Of a stretch of DNA of 38,622 bases, positions 32,683 to 38,622 are shown in pieces. The stretch is from positions 40,335-78,956 of the forward strand of contig MGTV01000003.1 in NCBI GenBank assembly GCA_001799635.1. The letters run 5' to 3'. Each line of letters starts with the position of its first letter. Positions within the stretch are counted from its first letter, which is position 1. A program made the position numbers and the translations under genes. The DNA is from Elusimicrobia bacterium GWA2_62_23. Its GTDB lineage: Bacteria; Elusimicrobiota; Elusimicrobia; Elusimicrobiales; UBA9959. The notes beneath the pieces were generated by a model, which was not told the DNA's origin, did not search any database, and saw only the letters and a list, made by a program, of their open reading frames with translations.

Positions 32683-32949
32683 ATGAAAAAGAGCGTATTT
32701 TTTGCCGCGTTAATGGCCGCGCTGCTGGCCGCCGGGTGCAAAAAGAAGGCCCCGGAGCATATCCCGCAGCCAAAGGCCGAAGAGCAGGTGGCCGCTTCCA
32801 CGGCCGCGCCCGTGGGCCTGCTGGAAGCGCCTGGGGCTTACATTAAAAATACGGTGGGCAGCGTGGAGAAGGCGAAGGCCGCCGCGGCCGTCTATGAAAA
32901 AACGGCCAAGGAGACCTTGGGCGCCGCCACCGAAGTCGGGGGGAACTGA
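32683..32949 (+). CDS. Small lipoprotein
   Basis: An 88-residue protein with a lipoprotein signal: MKKSVFFAALMAALLAAGC, where LAAGC is the lipobox and Cys19 the lipidation site. The mature part is charged then Ala-rich and helical (SVEKAKAAAAVYEKTAKETL). The function is unknown. ATG at 32683 has a strong GGGGGGA site; an in-frame TTG 21 nt upstream would place residues before the signal peptide and is rejected. The stop and the next start share one base (TGATG), indicating coupling. Confidence 0.8.
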   Translation: MKKSVFFAALMAALLAAGCKKKAPEHIPQPKAEEQVAASTAAPVGLLEAPGAYIKNTVGSVEKAKAAAAVYEKTAKETLGAATEVGGN

Positions 32950-33617
32950 TGATCTGCGGAACTGAATTCACTTCGGTGCATTTTTTCCTGCTCGTGGCCG
33001 CCGTGGTGCTGGCCGGGGCGGGCCTCTCTTATTACTTCAGCTATCTGCGCCGCAAGAAGTTGGAGGAACTGGCGTCTTCCATGGGCCTGCTTTTCGGTAA
33101 AGAAGGGCCCGACAACTCTTTCCTTGCCGCTACCGGCCTGGAGCTGTTCCGGCTGGGCCGTTCCCACAACGCCTCCAACCTTATACAGCTGGCCACGCCC
33201 GCGGGGGAACTGTGGTTCTTCGATTACAGCTACACCACGGGGAGCGGCAAGAACCGGACCGTCCACGCTTTTACGGTGGGCCTGGTAAAGAGCGCTAAAG
33301 TTCAGATGCCGGCCTTCGAGCTGAAGCCGGAGAACCTTATGTATAAGTTTGGGGAAATTATAGGTTTCAAAGACATAGACCTGCCGGCCTTCCCGGTTTT
33401 TTCGGATAAATACCGCCTGACCGGTTCCGACGAAGCCGCTGTGCACATGTTCTTCACTCCCGAGCGGGCCGCCTGGTTCGAGCGGAACCTGGGCCTCTGG
33501 ATGCAGGGCGCGGGCAGCTATGCGGTGGTGTTCAAGCGGGAGGGCACTCTCCCCGCCGACGCCTGGCAGGGCTTCATGGAAGAAGTGAAGATCCTCGCCG
33601 CCGAAGTCCTTAAATAA
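32949..33617 (+). CDS. Membrane-anchored protein, unknown function
   Basis: A 222-residue protein with one N-terminal membrane helix (about residues 10-29, FFLLVAAVVLAGAGLSYYFS), a basic stop-transfer (RRKK) and a cytoplasmic domain. The domain reads LEELASSMGLLFGKEG, LFRLGRSHNASNLIQLATPA, a strand pair with FFDYSYTTGSGKNRTVHAFT and later ELKPENLMYKFGEIIGFKDI. This pattern occurs in many uncharacterised bacterial proteins with a small PH-like or DUF3137-like fold; the match is by impression only. It ends 14 bp before inverted-repeat element copy B. Confidence 0.65.
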   Translation: MICGTEFTSVHFFLLVAAVVLAGAGLSYYFSYLRRKKLEELASSMGLLFGKEGPDNSFLAATGLELFRLGRSHNASNLIQLATPAGELWFFDYSYTTGSGKNRTVHAFTVGLVKSAKVQMPAFELKPENLMYKFGEIIGFKDIDLPAFPVFSDKYRLTGSDEAAVHMFFTPERAAWFERNLGLWMQGAGSYAVVFKREGTLPADAWQGFMEEVKILAAEVLK

Positions 33618-33631
33618 TCCGGGTTGGCCTT

Positions 33632-33784
33632 GGCAGGCGGGGGCATGGGCCCCTCGGGCACGGCGTCGGGACACACCGTGCCCGCGCCTCGTCGCTCGGG
33701 CGAGTTGTGTCGCTTCGCTCCACCCGTCGCTTGCGTAAGCCTCGGCCTGCGCGACGGCCCTCGGAACCCATGCCCCCGCCTGCC
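33632..33784. repeat. Inverted-repeat element, copy B
   Basis: A 153-bp relative of the element at 5596, in the same orientation. The terminal arms are a perfect 18-bp inverted repeat: GGCAGGCGGGGGCATGGG (33632-33649) and its complement (33767-33784). Three arm positions differ from copy A, and in each case the opposite arm changed to keep pairing. Inside are GGGCACGG/CCGTGCCC (33656-33663 with 33676-33683), the TTGTGTCG...CTCCACCC core (33705-33725) and the palindrome GCTTGCGTAAGC. It lies between a gene end and the clostripain promoter and holds no plausible ORF. Confidence 0.8.
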
Positions 33785-33797
33785 CGACCTTCACCCC

Positions 33798-33825
33798 TTG
33801 ACAAGTCAAGATATGCCCTTATAAT
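33798..33825 (+). promoter_or_regulatory. Consensus sigma-70 promoter for the clostripain operon
   Basis: TTGACA (33798-33803), 16 bp, TATAAT (33820-33825), beginning 13 bp after the inverted-repeat element. The expected start is about 33832, leaving a leader of about 118 nt that contains the hairpin at 33869. Confidence 0.9.
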
Positions 33826-33868
33826 ATATATTGGGCGCCGTCGATACTCCCTGAATGTGCTTTTTGTG

Positions 33869-33904
33869 GGTCTTTGGTCCTACGCGCCCGTAGGCCGGAA
33901 GACC
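33869..33904 (+). ncRNA. Structured leader hairpin (possible cis-regulatory RNA)
   Basis: Two stacked stems in the leader: GGTCTT (33869-33874) with AAGACC (33899-33904), and CCTACG (33879-33884) with CGTAGG (33889-33894) closing a 4-nt loop, with a 4x4 internal loop (TGGT/CCGG) between them. No T tract follows, so it is not a simple terminator. No known riboswitch class is recognised. Confidence 0.5.
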
Positions 33905-33949
33905 TTTGATTAAAGTCAACCCATGCGCAAGAATATAACTGAGGACATT

Positions 33950-35248
33950 ATGAGGCGGATCTTGCTGGTAACCTTTGCGGCCGTGGCCGCGCTGACGATG
34001 GGCCTGAAAGCCCAGGACGTCTCTTTTGATTCCCTCTACAAGGACCTGCCCCAGCCCGTGGCCGCCGCTCCCGCTGCTGCCCCTGTCGCCGCGGCGCCCC
34101 AGGGCCAGGCCGCGCCGGCCGCCGAGCGCGAATGGCTGGTGCTGGTGTTCATAAACGGCGTCAACGACCTGGGCATACTCGGCTTCGCCAATAAGAGCAT
34201 CAACGACATGGAGAAGATCGGCTCCACCGACCGGGTGGCCGTGGTGGTGGAATACGGGATAATGGGTCAGGACGGCTCGGACGCCCGCAACCTGCAGTTC
34301 CAGCGCGGCTCCAAGACCATTTACGTCACCCGCGACAACGATACCGGCCGCATCACCTCACTGCCGTTCTACGCCTCCAACGACGGCGACATGGGCAGCG
34401 CCGCCAATCTGGTGCGCTTCGTGAAGCGCGCCGCCCGCCGCTACCCCGCCAGGCATACCGCGGTGGTGATCTGGAACCACGGCGCGGGCCGCCTGGGCAT
34501 AGCCTATGACGACGTCACCAAGAACCACATGGAGATAGACCAGCTCGGCCGGGCGCTCGGCCAGGTGCGCCAGTTCCTGGGCCGCAAACTCGACATCTTC
34601 GCCACCGACGCCTGCCTGATGCAGATGGCCGGCGTGGCCTACGAGTTCAAGGATTCCGCCGAAGTGGTGGTGGGTTCGGAAGAGGTGATCCCCGGCGACA
34701 GCTACCCTTATGACGCCTTCCTGGGGCCGCTGGCCGCCAACCCGGGCATGAACGCCGAGCAGCTGGGCGCCCTTATGGTGGACGCCTACGCGGCCTACTA
34801 TTCCGGGGATAATATAACGCTTTCCGCCCTGCGCACTTCCGCCCTGCCCGGCTTCGTGGGCCGGCTCAATAACTGGGTGGAAGCGGTGCGCGCCGATCCC
34901 AAGGCTTTCAAGGCGGCCGCTTCCCGGGCCGCGGCCGTGGCCACTCAGAATTTCTCGATGAAGGACTCCAAGGACCTCTACGATTATCTGGGCAACGTGA
35001 ACGACATGCTGGCCAAGAGCCCCGGGGTAAAGGCCGCCGGCGCGGACCTGCGGGACTATATAGAGGGAGCGCTCATTATAAAGGACAGCGCCAGCCCTTC
35101 GCTGCCTAACGCGCACGGCCTGGCCATCTATATTCCGGCGCTCCGCTACAATTCCGCCAACTACGAAAAGCTTTTGTTCTCGCGGGATTCCCTCTGGGAC
35201 GATTTCCTGCGGGAAGCGATGCAGGCCAGGCTGGACCCTAATTTATGA
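33950..35248 (+). CDS. Clostripain-like (C11) secreted cysteine protease
   Basis: A 432-residue exported protein of the clostripain family, caspase-fold Cys proteases that usually cut after Arg or Lys. Signal peptide about 1-21 (ending LKAQ), a Pro/Ala-rich linker (about 33-58), then the catalytic domain: LVLVFINGVNDLGILGFANK, the catalytic His in IWNHGAG (His177) and Cys in FATDACLMQMAGVAYEF (Cys222), followed by GSEEVIPGDSYPYDAFL. ATG at 33950 has GAGG 7 nt upstream; the ATG at 33923 has none and would put nine polar residues before the signal peptide. It overlaps the next gene by 4 nt, so protease and neighbour are made together. Confidence 0.9.
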   Translation: MRRILLVTFAAVAALTMGLKAQDVSFDSLYKDLPQPVAAAPAAAPVAAAPQGQAAPAAEREWLVLVFINGVNDLGILGFANKSINDMEKIGSTDRVAVVVEYGIMGQDGSDARNLQFQRGSKTIYVTRDNDTGRITSLPFYASNDGDMGSAANLVRFVKRAARRYPARHTAVVIWNHGAGRLGIAYDDVTKNHMEIDQLGRALGQVRQFLGRKLDIFATDACLMQMAGVAYEFKDSAEVVVGSEEVIPGDSYPYDAFLGPLAANPGMNAEQLGALMVDAYAAYYSGDNITLSALRTSALPGFVGRLNNWVEAVRADPKAFKAAASRAAAVATQNFSMKDSKDLYDYLGNVNDMLAKSPGVKAAGADLRDYIEGALIIKDSASPSLPNAHGLAIYIPALRYNSANYEKLLFSRDSLWDDFLREAMQARLDPNL

Positions 35249-36990
35249 ACGCGCTCTCCGCCAGAAAGCCGGTCTTCGCCGCCCTCGCGGCGCTGTTCCT
35301 GCTTTGCGGCGGCACGGCCTTCGCGCAGAAGGCGGCCGACCGCCTGCTGGCCTATGAAGCGGCCATCTCCAGCGGCAACCCCGCGGCCGCAGTGGCTTTC
35401 CTTAAGGACAGGGAGGCCTTCAACCTGGCCGCGGCCGACGATGTGAAAGGGCCCGCGCTGCTGGGCAAGGCCGAAGCCCTGAAGGACCTCCGGGACCTGC
35501 TGGCCATGCCCTGGGACAAGGAAAAGGCCAACAAGCTCAACGGCGCGCTCTCTATAAGGATAGACGCCGACAAACCCCTGGCCAAAGTGGGCGTAGGCCC
35601 CGAGCCGGAGAAACTGCTGCTTTGGCTGGAAAAATACCAGCCCTCTTACCCCCGTACCAAGAAAGCGGTGGTGCGGACCGCCATCCGCCAGTGGGAAATA
35701 GTTTTCGGCACCATGACCGACCTGCGCGAGATGAGCTGGGACCAGGCCAAGACCTGGCAGGGCCGCGGCGTGACCGTGACCAAGGGCAGCTGGGGGAGCA
35801 TGGTGCTGAGCGAGCGCAACGCCGTCATAGCGCAGCTGATGAAACAGGACCAGGCCTTCATCATCTATAACGACCAGGTGCTGGCCGCCAAGAAGGATTC
35901 GGTGGCGCTGCAGGCCTCGGTGGACAAGGTGAAGAGCCGGCTCACCCCGGAGCAGCTGGCCCAGCTCAGCGGCAAACCGCTGGCGGACCAGGCCTACCTG
36001 CTGGGCAATTTCTTCGACGGCGGCGCGGCCAAGGGCGACAGCGACCTGGCCCGCATCCACGCCGCGCGCGATTCGCTGCCCAAAGAGGTGCTGCCGGCGC
36101 AGCAGCGCGACCTGCTGGGCGGCATGATGGGGCCCGCCGTTTCCAAAGAGCTGGCCGGCACCAAGGCGGGACAGAAAGTGCTGGCCTTCTACGCCAAGGA
36201 AGGTCCGCTCAGGATAGAGGTCCGGCCGTTGGACGGCAAATACTCGGCCTATGACCCGGCCACCCGCACTATAGTCCTGAATTCGGAGACCATACAGCAG
36301 TACATGCGCGTAAAAGGCTATACCGCCGACTCCGTAATGCGCAGCCCCGCGCAGGTGGCCGAGATAGCCAAGTACATGTCGCCGGTGGTGGTCTATTCGT
36401 CCGCGCACCATATGCAGGATTCCTGGGCGCGCAAGCAGGGCGTCTACAAGCCGCACGTGCAGGAGGACGAGATAGAGGCCATGTCGCTCGAAGGGCTCTA
36501 CACTTCCGAGAAGCTCCGTAAGGATAAGGTTTTCAGGAATATCATGGCTTCCAGCCGCGGCTTCTCCAGCTACGCCACCAAGCGCGTGGACATAGCCACC
36601 GAGTTCTCCGCCAGCGGCTCCAAGAGGTTCGCCGTCACGGTGCGCCAGCGCTATTTCTCCGGCCTGCCTTCGCTGGACGCCGCGGCCTCGCAGGTGCTGG
36701 GCGCGGTGTCGGACGAACTGGCGCGCCGTTCCGCCCTCAGCGTCCAGCAGCGGGCCCAGAACGATACCGTGAACCTGACCCTGCAGGAAGCCATGGAGAT
36801 GACCCCGGAGGAGCTGGCCGGCTCGGCCGGTGAAATAAGGACCGACGCACTTGCTAAAATAGAGAGGGACCTGTCCGCGCTCGGGGTTTACAAGAGCCGT
36901 TACGCCGCCGCCGAGAGGAACAGCCGCAAGGCGCTTAAGACTATCAAGACCAGCGCGTCGGCAAAGACCGCCGCGCCGCCCGCTTTATGA
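35245..36990 (+). CDS. Secreted protein with possible metallopeptidase-like motif
   Basis: A 581-residue exported protein (signal peptide about 1-27, ending AFAQ). It is mostly helical with charged segments and no confident family match. Around residues 380-415 it reads VVVYSSAHHMQDSWARKQG and then HVQEDEIEAMSLEGLY. Adjacent His residues (388, 389) followed by Asp and Glu-rich helices recall zincin metallopeptidases with altered HExxH motifs, preceded by a strand pair (SAYDPATRTIVLNSE) that resembles the edge strand of such folds. This is suggestive only. Coupled to the C11 protease upstream and to the PsbP-like gene downstream (4-nt overlaps). Confidence 0.65.
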   Translation: MNALSARKPVFAALAALFLLCGGTAFAQKAADRLLAYEAAISSGNPAAAVAFLKDREAFNLAAADDVKGPALLGKAEALKDLRDLLAMPWDKEKANKLNGALSIRIDADKPLAKVGVGPEPEKLLLWLEKYQPSYPRTKKAVVRTAIRQWEIVFGTMTDLREMSWDQAKTWQGRGVTVTKGSWGSMVLSERNAVIAQLMKQDQAFIIYNDQVLAAKKDSVALQASVDKVKSRLTPEQLAQLSGKPLADQAYLLGNFFDGGAAKGDSDLARIHAARDSLPKEVLPAQQRDLLGGMMGPAVSKELAGTKAGQKVLAFYAKEGPLRIEVRPLDGKYSAYDPATRTIVLNSETIQQYMRVKGYTADSVMRSPAQVAEIAKYMSPVVVYSSAHHMQDSWARKQGVYKPHVQEDEIEAMSLEGLYTSEKLRKDKVFRNIMASSRGFSSYATKRVDIATEFSASGSKRFAVTVRQRYFSGLPSLDAAASQVLGAVSDELARRSALSVQQRAQNDTVNLTLQEAMEMTPEELAGSAGEIRTDALAKIERDLSALGVYKSRYAAAERNSRKALKTIKTSASAKTAAPPAL

Positions 36991-37589
36991 AGAAATTGTT
37001 ATCCGCAGTCATGCTGCTCGGTCTGTGCGCCGGCGCGCTCAGCGCCGACGGGCTGCCTGCCGCGCCCGCCGCGGCGGCGGGGCCCAAGTTCAAGAAGTAC
37101 GTAATGGACCACGGCTACTTTTCGTGCACGGTGCCTGTGACCTGGTCCATTAACCGCGAGAAGGACCGCGACGAGGACTACAAGATCTTCGAGCTCCAGC
37201 TGCTGGCCCCCAAGTCCGACAAGGCGCCCACCAGCATCTTCGTGTCCTATTACGCCGCGGAGAACGAGGATTTCGACGGCTACGAGGATTTCATAGACCG
37301 CAACTCCACCAACGCCCTGGGCGAAAGCAAGAGCGAGCGCGAGAATTACGAGCCGGTGAAAAAAATAAAGCTCTGGGGCCGCCGTGCCTTCGAGCTGGCC
37401 CGCGAAAAGCTGGTCTTCCTGCACCCCGAGACCAAGTCCGACGAAAGCGTGCAGCTCAAAGAGAAGATCTACGTGTTGCCGGCCAAGGCCGGGTTCTACG
37501 TGCTGCATTTCTCCGCCGAGAAGCCGGCCTTCGAAGAGAGCCTGCCCGTCTTCGAAAAGGTGGCCAAGAGCTTCAAGGGCAAGCCCTGA
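36987..37589 (+). CDS. Secreted PsbP-like protein
   Basis: A 200-residue exported protein (signal peptide about 1-20, ending LSA). The mature domain begins KYVMDHGYFSCTVPVTWSIN, a PsbP/DUF-type opening in which a strand is followed by a Pro-x-x-Trp turn, and continues through FELQLLAPKSDKAPTSIFVS, LWGRRAFELAREKLVFLHPE and AGFYVLHFSAEKPAFEESLP to a terminal helix FEKVAKSFKG. Such folds are common, small and of varied, mostly unknown function. It is last in the three-gene operon and is followed by a strong terminator. Confidence 0.75.
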   Translation: MKKLLSAVMLLGLCAGALSADGLPAAPAAAAGPKFKKYVMDHGYFSCTVPVTWSINREKDRDEDYKIFELQLLAPKSDKAPTSIFVSYYAAENEDFDGYEDFIDRNSTNALGESKSERENYEPVKKIKLWGRRAFELAREKLVFLHPETKSDESVQLKEKIYVLPAKAGFYVLHFSAEKPAFEESLPVFEKVAKSFKGKP

Positions 37590-37611
37590 CGCTTCAGACC
37601 AGTGCCGTAAA

Positions 37612-37639
37612 AAAAACCGCGCCGAGGGGCGCGGTTTTT
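37612..37639. terminator. Bidirectional rho-independent terminator
   Basis: AAAAACCGCGCC, loop GAGG, GGCGCGGTTTTT: a 12-bp stem with A's on one side and T's on the other. It lies between convergent operons and serves both strands. Confidence 0.95.
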
Positions 37640-37663
37640 CTTTCTCCCGGTCGGGAGCCGCCT

Positions 37664-38536
37664 TCAGCGGAGCTTTTTGGCTTTCAGGTGCTCTACAAGG
37701 TCGGCCGGATAGTCGGTAATGATGGCGTCCACGCCGGCGGCTATGGCCATGTCCCACTCTTTAGGGGTGTTGATGGTCCAGGGCGCCACCTGCAGGCCGG
37801 CGGCCTGCGCTTCCTTTACCGCCTCGGGGGTTATCCACTTGTAGTTGGGGCTCCAGATGTCGGTCTTGGCCGCTTTCAGCGCCGGTACGATATCGAGCAG
37901 TTCCTCGTAGGTCAGCTGCGAGGTGCGGATCTCCGGCGCCAGCTTCTTTACGGCCTTCAGGGTGCGCACGTCGAAGGACTGCACCATGGTCCGTTTCTCC
38001 ATGCCGTGCTTCTTTACCGTTTCCACCACCAGCCGCGCAAATTCCGCCGGCGCCGGGGTGAGTTCCGGTTCGGCGGGGAAGCTCTTGGTCTCTATGTTGA
38101 ACTGCACCGAGGCCGCGCCCTCGTAGGGGGATTTTTTCACCATTTCAAAAACTTCGTCCAGGGTGGGCATGCGCTCGCCCGGCACGGCTATCTGCTGCGG
38201 GAACTTGGGGTTGGCCTGCGCGCCGCAATCGTATTTCTTCAGCTCGGCCAGGGTCAGGGAACGGATGGGGACGGCTTTTTCCAGCTTGTTGCCCTCGGCG
38301 TCCAGGCAGCGTTCCGGCGTGACCTTGGGCTCGTGGGAAACTATCACCGCGCCGTCCTTGGTGACGCCCAGGTCGAACTCCAGCACGTCGGCCCCGCCCA
38401 TCAGCGCGGCCTCGAAAGCGGCCAGCGTATTCTCCGGCACCGTACCGCGGCTGCCCCGGTGCCCGTGCACCAGCGGCCCCGCCGCCCAGGCCGGGGCGGA
38501 AACAGCGAGGAAGAGGAAAGATAATAGGATTCTCAT
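37664..38536 (-). CDS. Secreted glycerophosphodiester phosphodiesterase
   Basis: Hydrolyses glycerophosphodiesters to sn-glycerol-3-phosphate and an alcohol. The 290-residue product has a signal peptide (about 1-19, ending AWAA) and the GDPD TIM-barrel motifs: HGHRGSRGTVPENT (residues 24-37) with catalytic His, LEFDLGVTKDG with metal ligands Glu53 and Asp55, and VSHEP with the second His (68). The tail has APWTINTPKEWDMAIAAGVD and IITDYPADL, standard for the family. Cys90 and Cys118-region residues may form a disulfide. AGGAGC lies 9 nt before ATG. Probably periplasmic, scavenging phospholipid headgroups. Confidence 0.93.
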   Translation of the reverse strand: MRILLSFLFLAVSAPAWAAGPLVHGHRGSRGTVPENTLAAFEAALMGGADVLEFDLGVTKDGAVIVSHEPKVTPERCLDAEGNKLEKAVPIRSLTLAELKKYDCGAQANPKFPQQIAVPGERMPTLDEVFEMVKKSPYEGAASVQFNIETKSFPAEPELTPAPAEFARLVVETVKKHGMEKRTMVQSFDVRTLKAVKKLAPEIRTSQLTYEELLDIVPALKAAKTDIWSPNYKWITPEAVKEAQAAGLQVAPWTINTPKEWDMAIAAGVDAIITDYPADLVEHLKAKKLR

Positions 38537-38622
38537 ATATGGAAGCTCCTGAAGCTATGTTATCTGAATGATACGAAATTGCCGGCCGGTGAAACCATTT
38601 CCCGGCGGCGTAACCGCCCTGC

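Larger units (their letters stand above)
33618..33949. other. Long gap: repeat element, promoter and leader
   Basis: The 330-bp gap before the clostripain-like gene is fully accounted for by inverted-repeat copy B, the consensus promoter and the hairpin leader. No small gene is supported. Confidence 0.8.

Noticed and set aside
33923-33949. Upstream ATG for the clostripain-like protein
   Set aside because: It lacks a ribosome site and would put nine mostly polar residues before the signal peptide, whereas the ATG at 33950 has GAGG at the right distance.

Overview
The window is a high-GC stretch of a Gram-negative (diderm) bacterial chromosome with chromosomal housekeeping genes (pyrimidine synthesis, parABS, asd) and many secreted or envelope proteins. 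The mix of a PorV/PorQ-type outer-membrane protein, a giant secreted protein with a FlgD/T9SS-like C-terminal domain, a clostripain-like secreted protease, a DUF2089 gene and SD-less genes with a TATAAT box right in front of the ATG fits a groundwater or sediment Elusimicrobiota lineage. That taxon is an inference from style and gene content, not from a marker gene.

Layout. 1-5585: a divergent PAS protein, then a tightly overlapping + strand series (nitroreductase, two small envelope proteins, pyrC, pyrD, pyrF, pyrE), giving four of the six UMP-pathway steps. 5596-5753: a 158-bp inverted-repeat element whose relative lies at 33632-33784. 5755-19723 (- strand): a four-gene operon, read from the right: a HEAT-repeat-like secreted protein containing an 11-G homopolymer, a protein of about 3700 residues (permuted NlpC/P60-like domain, two six-bladed NHL propellers, Ig-like arrays, sorting-type C-terminus) whose reading frame is broken once near its 5' end, a PorV-like barrel and a CcdA-type thiol-reductant transporter. 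19935-20398: a decayed relative of the giant gene. 20433-22473 (-): epimerase, KdsC-type phosphatase and a small secreted protein. 22580-22973: an excisionase-type HTH gene with two near-identical palindromes upstream.

22981-25221 (-): a membrane protein fused to a spermidine-synthase-like domain. 25298-27797 (+): a prohibitin/band-7 protein, a Gly/Asp-rich secreted peptide and a membrane protein, separated by clear hairpin terminators. 27857-28669: a consensus sigma-70 promoter driving DUF2089 and SHOCT-like genes. 28675-30618: three parS sites, parA and parB. 30631-33617: secreted proteins, asd and a small lipoprotein. 33798-37589: a consensus promoter, a structured leader and a three-gene secretory operon (clostripain-like protease, a possible metallopeptidase-like protein, a PsbP-like protein). 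37664-38536 (-): a secreted glycerophosphodiesterase.

The most unusual block is the 5755-20398 surface-protein locus: giant cargo, its probable outer-membrane partner, a redox supplier for its Cys-rich N-terminus, two possible on/off switches (poly-G and a frameshift) and a dead relative next door. The second is the pair of inverted-repeat elements with compensatory arm changes. No tRNA, rRNA, CRISPR array, IS element or integrase gene was seen.
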